Part shown: positions 35,557 through 43,296 of the stretch, piece after piece
Position numbering within the stretch: position 1 is the first letter of the stretch
How the letters are laid out: every line of letters begins with the position of its first letter
NCBI RefSeq assembly: GCF_026015965.1
Contig: NZ_CP110383.1
Location: forward strand, 1,677,501-1,741,500
Source of the DNA: Selenomonas sputigena
Lineage (GTDB): Bacteria; Bacillota; Negativicutes; Selenomonadales; Selenomonadaceae
Reading direction: 5' to 3'
DNA length: 64,000 nt
Made by a program: the position numbers and the translations under genes
Notes under the pieces: generated by a model
What the model was told of the DNA's origin: nothing
Databases searched by the model: none
The model's input: only the letters and a program-made list of their open reading frames with translations

Positions 35557-35704
35557 GGAATCACGGATAAATTCGGTCACCCGTCTTCACACATTCGGGC
35601 GACTTCATTGATCAGCGTTTCCTTACCTATGAACATCTTGCTTCGGCTTTCGTGCTGACTTTCTTTTCGTTATGCCTTTGTTAATTCTATGCCTTTGTTA
35701 ATTC
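35557..35704. repeat. Palindromic mini-element (spaced arms) and tandem 17-bp repeat upstream of pilB
   Basis: The stretch 35557-35577 matches the left half of the palindrome at 19858-19878 at 18 of 21 positions. The right arm TCAGCGTTTCCTTA lies at 35612-35625, separated by about 35 unrelated bases. A perfect tandem repeat of 17 bases follows (35671-35687 and 35688-35704, unit TATGCCTTTGTTAATTC). Both lie in the gap between pilB and aroE, where the pil promoter should be. Confidence 0.55.
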
Positions 35705-35761
35705 ATTACAGCTTGTTTCTTCTTGCTTTATTGATTTCCTGCCTTTTATTCCGCTGCTTTG

Positions 35762-36655
35762 TCATTTCGTCTCTGCTTCATTCTTCGCCGCTTGCTTCTC
35801 TTTTCCTTCCAGTGCCTCGCGCAGGGCGTGCGTCATCACGGCAAAATCTGCCTCTCGTCCCGTCCACAGGCGAAACGCCGCCGCCCCCTGCCCCACGAGC
35901 ATCGCCTCGCCGTTCAGCGTCGGGCAGCCCAGCGACTCCGCACGCTGCAGAAACTGCGTCCTTGCGGGCGTATAGATGATGTCGTAGAAAAACATCCGTT
36001 CATGCACCGCCGGCCAAGGAACGGGCGGCATCGCCTGCGTCTGCGGCGCCATGCCGAGCGGCGTCGTATTGACGACGAGAGCCGCCTTTCTGACGGCTTC
36101 CTCGAACGCCGCCTCGTTCCAGTCGAGAGCACAGACCTCGCCGTACTGCGCGAACTCCTCAGCCAAGGGACGCGCCTTCGGAGCATTTCGCACGCCGAGC
36201 GTGACCTCCGCCGCACCCGAGCGCAGCAAACCGTAGAGCGCCGCGCGTGCCGCGCCGCCCGCGCCCAAGAGCACAACGCGCTTTCCCTCGACGGAAAAGT
36301 CGCGTGCCGTAAGCGCACCGAGGAATCCCTCCACATCGGTGTTGAAGCCCTTGAGGCGACCTGCCTCGCACACGACCGTATTGACCGCCCCGATGGCACG
36401 CGCCGCTTCATCCACCTCATCCAGCAGAGGCAAGATCGCCGACTTGTGCGGAATCGTCACATTGAAGCCGCGAAACCCCAGCGCACGAAGGCCGCGCACG
36501 CCGTCTTCCAGTCTCTCGGGCAGGACGAGCAAGGCGACATAGGCATAATCCAGTCCCGCCGCCCGAATCGCCGCATTCTGCATCGCCGGCGAAAGCGAAT
36601 GCTCGATCGGCGAGCCGATGACGGCAAGATTTTTTGTCTTCCCTGTAAACATCAT
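35762..36655 (-). CDS. aroE: Shikimate dehydrogenase
   Basis: The 297-residue NADPH-dependent enzyme reduces 3-dehydroshikimate. It has the substrate site VIGSPIEHSLSPAMQNAAI (12-30), NVTIPHKSAILP with the catalytic lysine, GAVNTVV, the dinucleotide loop LLGAGGAARAALYGL and the C-terminal GEAMLVGQGAAAFRLWTGRE. ATG 36655 follows AAAGGAG at six bases; the upstream TTG extension has no ribosome site. It is on the same strand as pilB, 227 bases upstream of it, and divergent from trpD. It may share a long transcript with the pil and aroCKB genes. Confidence 0.95.
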   Translation of the reverse strand: MMFTGKTKNLAVIGSPIEHSLSPAMQNAAIRAAGLDYAYVALLVLPERLEDGVRGLRALGFRGFNVTIPHKSAILPLLDEVDEAARAIGAVNTVVCEAGRLKGFNTDVEGFLGALTARDFSVEGKRVVLLGAGGAARAALYGLLRSGAAEVTLGVRNAPKARPLAEEFAQYGEVCALDWNEAAFEEAVRKAALVVNTTPLGMAPQTQAMPPVPWPAVHERMFFYDIIYTPARTQFLQRAESLGCPTLNGEAMLVGQGAAAFRLWTGREADFAVMTHALREALEGKEKQAAKNEAETK

Positions 36656-36824
36656 TGTACTCTCCTTTATTGTAACAAGCAGCACTTTCTTCCACAATAG
36701 GGGATTTATCCTAGAATTTTTAAAATTTTCCTACTATCCGCTTGTCTGCCACTTTTTTGTTCATCGTAATCGTAGCAAGGAAACATCTTTTTGTAAAGAG
36801 CGCCTTCCTCCGCATCGCCCTTTG

Positions 36825-36853
36825 TTGCAAAAAGCCTACCGCCATAGTATACT
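36825..36853 (+). promoter_or_regulatory. Promoter of trpD
   Basis: TTGCAA (36825-36830), a 17-base spacer and TATACT (36848-36853), the latter within the palindrome TAGTATACTA. It lies about 65 bases before the start codon. Confidence 0.7.
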
Positions 36854-36919
36854 AAATGACATTCAACCCTGCCGTGCCAAAATGCAGGGGCATGTCCAAC
36901 AGAAAAGGAGCGCTATGCC

Positions 36920-37939
36920 ATGATAAAAGAAGCCATCCAAAAGATCGTCAGCAAGCACGATCTGACCTACGAAGAAGCTTATTGCGTAATGAACGAAATC
37001 ATGAGCGGCAAGACGAGTCCGACTGAGAACGCCGCCTACCTCGCCGCACTCTCGACGAAGAGCGCCAAGGCTGAGACGACAGCAGAAATCGCCGGCTCTG
37101 CCGCCGCCATGCGCGAGCATGCGCTCGCCGTCGAGCATCCCGGCGTCGAAGTGCTTGAAATCGTCGGTACGGGCGGCGATCATGCGGGCAGCATCAACAT
37201 ATCGACGACGGCCTCCTTCATCATCGCCGCCGCCGGCATCGCCGTCGCCAAGCACGGCAACCGCGCAGCGTCATCGAAAAGCGGCGCCGCCGACTGCCTC
37301 GAAGCCCTCGGCGTCAACATCGACCTCGCGCCCGAAACATGTACAAAGCTTCTCAAAAGCATCGGCCTGTGCTTCATGTTCGCGCAGAAGTATCACACTT
37401 CGATGAAATACGTCGGCGCCATCCGCAAGGAACTGGGCATCCGCACCGTATTCAACATTCTCGGCCCCTTGACGAATCCCGCGCGTCCCGAGCGCATGAT
37501 CCTCGGCGTCTACGATGAATATCTGCTGGAGCCGCTGACCCGCGTGCTCATCGACCTCGGCGTTCAGCGCGGCATGGTCATCTACGGCACGGACTGCCTC
37601 GACGAGATCTCCATCAGCGCCCCGACGAGGGTCTCCGAGTTCAAGGACGGCTGGTACAAGACGTATACGATCGCTCCAGAGGACTTCGACCTTGAGCGTG
37701 CCGAGAAGACGGCGATTGTCGGCGGCATGGCGAAAGAAAACGCCGCTGTGACGCGTGCTATCCTCACGGGAGCGCAAGGCACGAAGACCGACATCGTGCT
37801 TTTGAATGCCGGCGCCGCCATCTACATCGGCGGCAAGGCCGACTCCATCAAGGAAGGCGTCGAAAAAGCCCGCGCGCTCATTGAGAACGGTACGGCAGAG
37901 AAGAAACTGCAGGAATTCATCGAACAGTCGAACGCCTGA
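36920..37939 (+). CDS. trpD: Anthranilate phosphoribosyltransferase
   Basis: The 339-residue enzyme joins anthranilate to PRPP in tryptophan synthesis. It has the PRPP loop [14 protein letters not shown] (83-96), [21 protein letters not shown] (111-131), the [17 protein letters not shown] helix, [20 protein letters not shown] and a DEISISAPT loop. The ATG at 36920 follows AAGGAGCGC. It stands alone, with its own promoter and terminator; no other trp gene is in the window. The GTGGD loop has an HAGSIN variant rather than the usual xxxTFN, so a related nucleoside-phosphorylase-like role is a weak alternative. Confidence 0.9.
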   Translation: MIKEAIQKIVSKHDLTYEEAYCVMNEIMSGKTSPTENAAYLAALSTKSAKAETTAEIAGSAAAMREHALAVEHPGVEVLEIVGTGGDHAGSINISTTASFIIAAAGIAVAKHGNRAASSKSGAADCLEALGVNIDLAPETCTKLLKSIGLCFMFAQKYHTSMKYVGAIRKELGIRTVFNILGPLTNPARPERMILGVYDEYLLEPLTRVLIDLGVQRGMVIYGTDCLDEISISAPTRVSEFKDGWYKTYTIAPEDFDLERAEKTAIVGGMAKENAAVTRAILTGAQGTKTDIVLLNAGAAIYIGGKADSIKEGVEKARALIENGTAEKKLQEFIEQSNA

Positions 37940-37943
37940 GGAC

Positions 37944-37976
37944 AGCCCCCAAGCCGCAATCTTGGGGGCTTCTTCA
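37944..37976 (+). terminator. Terminator of trpD
   Basis: The stem AGCCCCCAAG (37944-37953) and CTTGGGGGCT (37961-37970) is followed by TCTTCATT, five bases after the stop codon. Confidence 0.8.
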
Positions 37977-37992
37977 TTCCTTTTCCGTCGCC

Positions 37993-38048
37993 ATTTATAT
38001 TAATATAAATTATTGATATGTTACATTTCCATAAAAATGTTGTATAAT
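37993..38048 (+). promoter_or_regulatory. Promoter of ndh with upstream 18-bp palindrome
   Basis: A perfect 18-bp AT palindrome, ATTTATATTAATATAAAT (37993-38010), lies ten bases upstream of a promoter made of TTACAT (38021-38026), a 16-base spacer and TATAAT (38043-38048). The palindrome is a candidate operator for redox-responsive control. Confidence 0.55.
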
Positions 38049-38108
38049 GAAAAACACATAAGATTCACAATGTTCCCCACAAACTTTTCTGGAAAGGCGG
38101 TATGAATC

Positions 38109-39386
38109 ATGACGGAAAAGGCAGCGAAACCACGCATCGTCATCTTGGGCGGCGGCATTGCAGGCATACGTGCGGCGCGAAAGCTCGCGAACGAGGCGGT
38201 CGATGTCCTCATCATCGACCACAACAACTATCAGGTCTTTCAGCCGCTGCTCTATCAGGTGGCGACCTCGATGCTCTCGGCGGACGAGGTCATCTACCCG
38301 ATCCGAGGCTTTTTCCGCAGCGCTTCAAACGTCAACTTCCTGCTCGCCGAAATCGAGGGAATCGACGCAGCGGCGCAGACCGTGCGCACCGACCAGGGCG
38401 AGATCGACTACGATCATCTCATCATCGCGCTCGGCTCGACGCCAAACTTCTTCGGCTCGAAAAGCATCGAGGAAAACTCCCTGCCCTTGAAGACGCTCGT
38501 CGACTCCATCGAGATCCGCAGCCACGTCCTCAAGGTCTTCGAAGAAGCCTCGCGTGAAAAGGATGCGGCAAAGCGCAAGGCTCTTCTGACCTTCGTCTTC
38601 GTCGGCGCGGGCCCCATCGGCGTCGAAGGCTCGGGCGGCCTCTCAGAGCTCATCTACGACGTCTTTCAAAAGGAGTACCATACGATCGACTTCAGCGAGG
38701 TCGAAATCCATCTCATCGGCGCAGACCCCGGCGTCCTCATGATGATGCCTGAGAAGCTGCGCGACGAGACCGTGCGCGTGCTTGAAAAGAAAAAGGTCGC
38801 CGTGCAGTGCTCGATGATGGTCACGGACTACGACGGCGAAACGCTTCGCTACAAGCCCTTCAGCGCTCCCAAGGATGCGCCGCTGCAGGAAATCAAGACG
38901 CGCACCGTCGTCTGGGCGGCGGGCGTGCGCCCCGTCGACTGCCTCGACGGACTTGACGTGCAAAAAGACCGCGGTCGCCGCATCATCGTCGATGACACGA
39001 TGCACGCCATAGGCTTCGAGAACGTCTACGCCGCCGGCGACTGCTCAAGTTTCACGCCGCCCGAAGACGAGCGCCCACTGCCGACGCTCGCGCCCGTCGC
39101 ACTCGCTGAAGGCGACGTCGCCGCCGCCAACATCCTGCACAAGCTCAAGGGCGAGCCGCTTGAGCATCTCGACTACAAGAGCAAGGGCGTCATGGCGATC
39201 ATCGGCAACAGCGAGGCCGTCATGTCTGCAGGCCCTCTCGTCGGCAGAGGCTTCCTCGCGTGGTCGGCATGGCTTTGGATTCACCTTCTGACGAAGGCGG
39301 GCTTCCATGCCAACGTCTCCGTCACATTCAAATGGTTCTTCAACTACCTCTTCGGCACGCGTCTCGGACGCATGATCACACGCTAA
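38109..39386 (+). CDS. ndh: Type II NADH dehydrogenase (NDH-2), FAD-dependent
   Basis: The 425-residue flavoprotein has the FAD-binding motif VILGGGIAGIRAARKL (11-26), the NYQVFQPLLYQVATSML segment typical of NDH-2, the NADH-binding FVFVGAGPIGVEGSGGLSEL, the VYAAGDCSSF FAD motif and a C-terminal amphipathic/membrane region (FLAWSAWLWIHLLTKAG). NDH-2 oxidises NADH and reduces quinone without pumping protons. In an anaerobe it may feed fumarate reductase or remove oxygen. The ATG at 38109 was chosen from the family start and frame. The gene is single, with its own promoter and terminator. Confidence 0.92.
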   Translation: MTEKAAKPRIVILGGGIAGIRAARKLANEAVDVLIIDHNNYQVFQPLLYQVATSMLSADEVIYPIRGFFRSASNVNFLLAEIEGIDAAAQTVRTDQGEIDYDHLIIALGSTPNFFGSKSIEENSLPLKTLVDSIEIRSHVLKVFEEASREKDAAKRKALLTFVFVGAGPIGVEGSGGLSELIYDVFQKEYHTIDFSEVEIHLIGADPGVLMMMPEKLRDETVRVLEKKKVAVQCSMMVTDYDGETLRYKPFSAPKDAPLQEIKTRTVVWAAGVRPVDCLDGLDVQKDRGRRIIVDDTMHAIGFENVYAAGDCSSFTPPEDERPLPTLAPVALAEGDVAAANILHKLKGEPLEHLDYKSKGVMAIIGNSEAVMSAGPLVGRGFLAWSAWLWIHLLTKAGFHANVSVTFKWFFNYLFGTRLGRMITR

Positions 39387-39400
39387 CCCTCATGACTCGC

Positions 39401-39441
39401 AAACAGCCCGCCAAGGCGCAAAGCCTTGGCGGGCTGTTTTG
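39401..39441 (+). terminator. Terminator of ndh
   Basis: A 17-bp perfect stem (39401-39417 and 39423-39439) with core CAGCCCGCCAAGGC ends in TTTTG. Confidence 0.88.
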
Positions 39442-39574
39442 TCAAAACAAGGATATCGGCACGATCGAATTCTTCTCTTCGACTAAAATAGGATAGGATT
39501 TTATTGGGGTCGAAAAACAGGATATTGGCAAGGACTTCATTTCAAGCCATGGATACATTAAGAACTCTGTCCGA

Positions 39575-39622
39575 TATACGATCGTTTTCTCGTATGCTAT
39601 AATAAGCGAAAATTATCGTATA
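39575..39622 (+). promoter_or_regulatory. Extended -10 promoter of the TPM operon flanked by inverted TATACGAT / ATCGTATA boxes
   Basis: TGC-TATAAT (39595-39603) is a consensus extended -10. TATACGAT (39575-39582) and its complement ATCGTATA (39615-39622) flank it symmetrically. The same box occurs in the dcuB promoter (2172-2179) and upstream of the DUF441 gene (2587-2594). Confidence 0.5.
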
Positions 39623-39691
39623 CTATTCATACCAGTTTTCTCTCTTCCTGCTCCCCACAGGAGACAGGCATTACAAAAGGATGTGAGGCGA

Positions 39692-41017
39692 ATGAACACA
39701 CCCCGCGCGCGCCAACAGTTGTGCACCCTCCTATTCATCATCGTCAGCCTCCTCGCATTTGCCGGCCCATCCGCCGACGCCGCCGTGCCGCCTAGACCTG
39801 CGCAGCGCGAATACGTCGTCGATGCAGCGGGCATGGTCCGTCCGGGAGATGCCGAACGAATCCGGCAAATCGGCGCGGAGCTGCGCGAGAAAACGAAAGC
39901 GGAGCTCGTCGTCGTGACCGTTGACACCTTGGACGGCACAGACATCGAATCGTACGCCAACGAGCTGTTTCGCAGCTGGGGCATCGGCGACGCGAAGCAA
40001 AGCAACGGCGTTCTCCTGCTCATCGCCAAGGAGGACCGCCAGTTCCGCATCGAGGTCGGCTACGGCCTTGAGGGAAAGATCACGGACGGCTATGCGGGCA
40101 GCGTGCTCGACGCGATGAAGGACGAGTTCCGAAAGGAAAACTACTCCCCCGCTATTCTCGGTGCGTATATAAATCTCGCACAAAAGGCCTGCGAGGAATA
40201 CGGCGTGGGTCTGCAGAGCCTCGGAGCCGCGCTCGGCATACCGGCAAAGCCCGCCAACCTAGGCTATGTGATCGACATGGCGGAACTCCTTACGCCCGAG
40301 GATGCAGCGCAGATTGAACGGATGGGCGGCGATCTCAGCGATGTGACGGGAGTGCAGGCCATCATCGTTACTGTACCGACACTCAAAAAGGTGCAGTCGA
40401 AGCAATATGCCGAGCAGCTTTTTACTGATTGGCAGCTCAAGGATGCCGCCGGCGGAAAAAGCATCCTTCTATTTATCGCCAAGGAGGAAAGAGATGTCCT
40501 CTTCGTCTTCGGTCCCGCCGTATCGGACGCGGAGAAAGGCGACGGAGGGCAATACGTCATCAATCGCATAACTTCCTCTTTCCCCTATGGCAAAGAGGAT
40601 CTTTCCGAGGCGATCGTCAAGGGCTATGCTCTGCTCGGAGAAGATCTGTGCAAAGCAAACGGCGCCACGGTTCCGCAATCAATCGAAGAGGGCGGCAGCG
40701 AGCCCTTCTACGTCTATATACTCGGAGGCCTCGTCGCGATTCTGCTCATCGGACTGCTCATCAGAGTCTTCTATTGCGGACTCGGCATCGTCTTGCTTCC
40801 CTGGTATGCGTTTGCGGCTCTCGTAAGTCTCCTTACCCGCGGCAAAATCAACCTGCCGGGACATGATTACTTGAAAAACATAGCGCCCGCCGGCGGACGC
40901 TATGACGACGACGATGACGATCGCTACAGAGGAGGTTCCGGCGGCGGTTCCGGTAGCGGAGGCGGCGGCTACGGCGGCGGCTCTTCCGGCGGCGGCGGCG
41001 CATCGGGCGGCTGGTAG
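39692..41017 (+). CDS. Secreted/membrane protein with two TPM (TLP18.3/Psb32/MOLO-1) domains
   Basis: The 441-residue protein has a signal peptide (about 1-32, ending SADAAV). Two TPM domains follow, about 38-160 (REYVVDAAGMVRPGDAERIR, LFRSWGIGDAKQSNGVLLLI, RFRIEVGYGLEG form) and about 190-310, the second more divergent. Then come one or two membrane helices (about 335-380), an acidic DDDDDD stretch and a glycine/serine-rich tail ending GGGGASGGW. TPM proteins are membrane-anchored with a roughly 150-residue alpha/beta domain; some bind metals or phosphates, but the role here is unknown. ATG 39692 follows AGGATGTGAGG. It is followed by a single-domain paralogue and lemA, a common trio. Confidence 0.85.
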   Translation: MNTPRARQQLCTLLFIIVSLLAFAGPSADAAVPPRPAQREYVVDAAGMVRPGDAERIRQIGAELREKTKAELVVVTVDTLDGTDIESYANELFRSWGIGDAKQSNGVLLLIAKEDRQFRIEVGYGLEGKITDGYAGSVLDAMKDEFRKENYSPAILGAYINLAQKACEEYGVGLQSLGAALGIPAKPANLGYVIDMAELLTPEDAAQIERMGGDLSDVTGVQAIIVTVPTLKKVQSKQYAEQLFTDWQLKDAAGGKSILLFIAKEERDVLFVFGPAVSDAEKGDGGQYVINRITSSFPYGKEDLSEAIVKGYALLGEDLCKANGATVPQSIEEGGSEPFYVYILGGLVAILLIGLLIRVFYCGLGIVLLPWYAFAALVSLLTRGKINLPGHDYLKNIAPAGGRYDDDDDDRYRGGSGGGSGSGGGGYGGGSSGGGGASGGW

Positions 41018-41038
41018 AATACAGAGAGGATGTAAAAA

Positions 41039-41869
41039 ATGAACTACGCCAAACAACTGCGTACGCTCTTTGCGCTTCTCCTCATGATCGCGGCAATCTT
41101 CGCTTGCGATAGTCCGGCTACAGATGCCGCAGGCGAGCTGCTGCCCAAGCCTGCGCAGAGAGAATACGTTGTCGACACGGCAGGCATCGTCTCGGCAGAA
41201 GATCGCGCACAGATCGAGAAGATCGGCGAAGAGCTGCGCGAAAAGACGAAGGCGGAAATCGTCGTCGTGACCGTCCACACCTTGGACGGTGCAGACATCG
41301 AATCGTATGCGAACAAACTCTTCCGCAGCTGGGGCATCGGCGACGCGAATCAAAGCAACGGCGTTCTCCTGCTCATCGCCAAGGACGACCGCAAGTTCCG
41401 CATCGAAGTCGGCTACGGACTTGAAGGCGAAATCACGGACGGCAGGTCAGGCGAAATCCTCGACAAGATGAAGCCGTACTTCCGCGATGAGAAGTACTCC
41501 GAAGGCGTGCTCAATGCCTATCAGAAGCTCGCCGCCTACGCCTACCGTGCTGCAGGAGTCGCACCGGGCGCTGATGTGAGCGAGACGCTTGAAGACGCGT
41601 CCACGCATGAAGAAGAACCGAGCATCCTGGTGAATGTCCTCATCTTCTTCCTCGCCATCGTCGGCATGATTGTGCTCGGCGTCATCCTGAACTGGCTCCT
41701 CGGCGTCATCAACAACGCACTCGGCCCTGATAGCGGCGGCTCCTCGCGCAGAGACAGAGATTTTTCCAACGACAGCAGAAGCAGCAGCAGAAGCAGCAGC
41801 AGCGGTCCCTCGCGCGGCGGCTACGGCGGCGGCTCTTCCGGCGGCGGCGGCGCATCGGGCGGCTGGTAA
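41039..41869 (+). CDS. TPM-domain membrane protein, single-domain paralogue
   Basis: The 276-residue paralogue has a signal peptide (about 1-30), one TPM domain (about 37-165) that is nearly identical in places to domain 1 of the preceding gene (EELREKTKAE, LFRSWGIGDA, QSNGVLLLIAK), a membrane helix (about 200-225: ILVNVLIFFLAIVGMIVLGV) and a Ser/Arg then Gly-rich tail ending GGGGASGGW. The last 50 or so bases of the two genes are identical, pointing to recent duplication or gene conversion. The ATG at 41039 follows AGAGAGGATG, 21 bases after the first paralogue's stop, so the two are one operon. Confidence 0.85.
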   Translation: MNYAKQLRTLFALLLMIAAIFACDSPATDAAGELLPKPAQREYVVDTAGIVSAEDRAQIEKIGEELREKTKAEIVVVTVHTLDGADIESYANKLFRSWGIGDANQSNGVLLLIAKDDRKFRIEVGYGLEGEITDGRSGEILDKMKPYFRDEKYSEGVLNAYQKLAAYAYRAAGVAPGADVSETLEDASTHEEEPSILVNVLIFFLAIVGMIVLGVILNWLLGVINNALGPDSGGSSRRDRDFSNDSRSSSRSSSSGPSRGGYGGGSSGGGGASGGW

Positions 41870-41876
41870 ACTACAC

Positions 41877-41967
41877 GCACAAACGTCCACTTTGTGGACA
41901 TTGTGCGCCGCCCTTACAGAAGCCTAGCCAATCGGTCTGCACCTTCGGTTTGACCTCTTGGGGCTTC
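41877..41967 (-). repeat. Dispersed two-hairpin intergenic repeat, copy D (reverse orientation)
   Basis: Hairpin 1 (41919-41967) pairs GAAGCC with GGCTTC and, on the element strand, CCAA with TTGG and GGTC with GACC. Hairpin 2 lies at 41877-41890 and 41894-41906 (GCACAAACGTCCAC with GTGGACATTGTGC). It follows the stop of the second TPM gene by eight bases and precedes lemA. Confidence 0.85.
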
Positions 41968-42030
41968 ATGGTAAACCATTCTATATTTGCTCAGTCATTC
42001 AATCGACAGAAACAGAAAGGAGTTTTCAAC

Positions 42031-42594
42031 ATGAACAAAGGACTGATCGCGCTCGGCGCTGTCGTCGTCGTCATCATCTTCATCCTCGGCGGAGCCATCT
42101 CCCTCTACAACGGACTAAAAGAGGCGGAAATCAGCGTCGATGCAGCGTACGGACAGGTCGAGAATCAAATGCAGCGGCGCAGCGACCTCATCCCAAACCT
42201 CGTCAACACGGTCAAAGGCTATGACGTGCATGAGAAGGCTGTCATTGAGGAAGTCGTCAATGCGCGTGCCAAACTAGCAGGTGCGCAGGGCGTCGAGCAG
42301 ATCGATGCGGCGAACGCCGAACTCACGGGCGCACTCGGCCGCCTCTTCGCCATCGCCGAGGCATATCCCGACCTCAAGGCAAACACGCAGTACCTCGAAC
42401 TCATGCGCGAGCTAGCCGGCTCGGAGAACCGCATCGCCGTCGCACGCCGCGACTACAACGAGGCAGTGCGCCAGTACAACATGAGCATCTCAACCTTCCC
42501 CGGCGTATTCTTCGCCGGCTTCATGGGGATGACGAAGAAGCCCCAGTTCCAAGCGAAGGAGGGCGCAGACGCCGTCCCTGAAGTGAAGTTCTAA
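42031..42594 (+). CDS. lemA: LemA family protein
   Basis: The 187-residue protein has an N-terminal membrane helix (LIALGAVVVVIIFILGGAIS, about 5-24) and the LemA core: YNGLKEAEISVDAAYGQVEN, QMQRRSDLIPNLVNTVKGYD, HEKAVIEEVVNARAKL and the C-terminal RRDYNEAVRQYNMSISTFPG with VFFAGFMGM. LemA proteins form a helical bundle exposed outside the inner membrane; their function is not established. ATG 42031 has AAAGGAG ten bases upstream; the in-frame extension upstream runs through the hairpin repeat and is not used. Clustering with TPM proteins is a widespread arrangement. Confidence 0.93.
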   Translation: MNKGLIALGAVVVVIIFILGGAISLYNGLKEAEISVDAAYGQVENQMQRRSDLIPNLVNTVKGYDVHEKAVIEEVVNARAKLAGAQGVEQIDAANAELTGALGRLFAIAEAYPDLKANTQYLELMRELAGSENRIAVARRDYNEAVRQYNMSISTFPGVFFAGFMGMTKKPQFQAKEGADAVPEVKF

Positions 42595-42603
42595 GAATCA
42601 CAC

Positions 42604-42637
42604 AAAAAAGCCCCGCACCTTTCGGCGCGGGGGCTTT
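42604..42637. terminator. Bidirectional terminator, lemA / tRNA pair
   Basis: AAAAAGCCCCGC (42605-42616) and GCGGGGGCTTT (42627-42637) form a stem with one bulged G. It ends lemA on the plus strand and the two tRNAs on the minus strand. Confidence 0.8.
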
Positions 42638-42645
42638 ACATTTCA

Positions 42646-42722
42646 TGGTGGCGGCACAGAGATTTGAACTCCGGACACTGCGGGTATGAACCGCATGCTC
42701 TAGCCAACTGAGCTATGCCGCC
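42646..42722 (-). tRNA. tRNA-Met (anticodon CAT)
   Basis: The acceptor GGCGGCA pairs with TGCCGCC. The anticodon stem GCGGG-type with loop TTCATAC gives anticodon CAT, and the T-loop is TTCAAAT. CCA is encoded (42646-42648). It could be elongator tRNA-Met or the CAT-anticodon isoleucine tRNA; the sequence favours elongator Met. Confidence 0.92.
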
Positions 42723-42724
42723 GC

Positions 42725-42810
42725 TGGTGGGCAGGGATGGATTCGAACCATCGTAATCCGAAGATGACAGATTTACAGTCTGTTCCCTTTAACCACTCGG
42801 GCACCTACCC
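42725..42810 (-). tRNA. tRNA-Tyr (anticodon GTA)
   Basis: The acceptor GGGTAGG pairs with CCTGCCC. The anticodon stem ACAGA/TCTGT encloses CTGTAAA, giving anticodon GTA. A long variable arm marks a class II tRNA. CCA is encoded (42725-42727). It is two bases upstream of tRNA-Met in the same transcript. Confidence 0.95.
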
Positions 42811-42841
42811 ATGGATGCCCCGTGCAAGACGAAGCATTGTC

Positions 42842-42870
42842 ATTATAGCGGCTTTTGAGCAGGCTGTCAA
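42842..42870 (-). promoter_or_regulatory. Consensus sigma-70 promoter of the tRNA-Tyr/tRNA-Met pair
   Basis: On the minus strand TTGACA (42865-42870), a 17-base spacer and TATAAT (42842-42847) match the consensus at all 12 positions, about 32 bases before the tRNA-Tyr 5' end. Confidence 0.92.
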
Positions 42871-42965
42871 GCGAAAAATCGGCGCAAACTCCCTCTCTCG
42901 ATGCACGGCAAATCATATTCCGGCAAATCGGAAGAAACTTTGGAAGACCTGCCGTATTTTTATGA

Positions 42966-42990
42966 CACAAAAAAGATTTTGTGCTAAAAT
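42966..42990 (+). promoter_or_regulatory. Inverted repeat and extended -10 upstream of the small DUF4405-like gene
   Basis: CACAAAA (42966-42972) and TTTTGTG (42977-42983) form a perfect inverted repeat immediately before TGC-TAAAAT (42982-42990). It is a candidate operator overlapping the promoter. Confidence 0.5.
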
Positions 42991-43043
42991 GAGTTTGATA
43001 TTCCTTCTCTTGAAGGAGCAGTCTGCATTGGGAGGCAATAACA

Positions 43044-43283
43044 ATGAAAAAAAATTATTATCTGATTCTTGGCTTGGCTGTCGGCATGCTCATCTGCCTT
43101 GTGACGGGCACTTTCATGTATCTCCATGTCTTTGCCAACGGCCCCGCTAAGATCGTCAACAAGAACATTCATATCTATGTCTCATATCTCCTGACCATCG
43201 GCGTCATTTTTCACCTCGCTTGGAACTGGAAGTGGCTTCGCGGCACGACAAAGGAAATATTCGGCGGGAAAGAACACAAATAA
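43044..43283 (+). CDS. Small two-helix membrane protein, possibly DUF4405-like
   Basis: The 79-residue protein has two membrane helices (YYLILGLAVGMLICLVTGTF, about 5-24, and IYVSYLLTIGVIFHLAWNW, about 44-62). Conserved-looking histidines lie at 28, 43 and 57, the last in GVIFHLAWNWKWLRG. That pattern resembles the short DUF4405 membrane proteins, some of which bind haem or sit with flavin-linked electron transfer. The assignment rests on this pattern alone. The ATG follows GGAGGC at eight bases. It is monocistronic, between an upstream promoter with an inverted repeat and a strong terminator. Confidence 0.68.
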   Translation: MKKNYYLILGLAVGMLICLVTGTFMYLHVFANGPAKIVNKNIHIYVSYLLTIGVIFHLAWNWKWLRGTTKEIFGGKEHK

Positions 43284-43296
43284 CCTCGGCAAATGC

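Noticed and set aside
42496-42600. Possible CRISPR-like or tandem repeat array anywhere in the window
   Set aside because: No regularly spaced direct repeats with unique spacers were seen; the repeats found are dispersed hairpins or protein-coding repeats.
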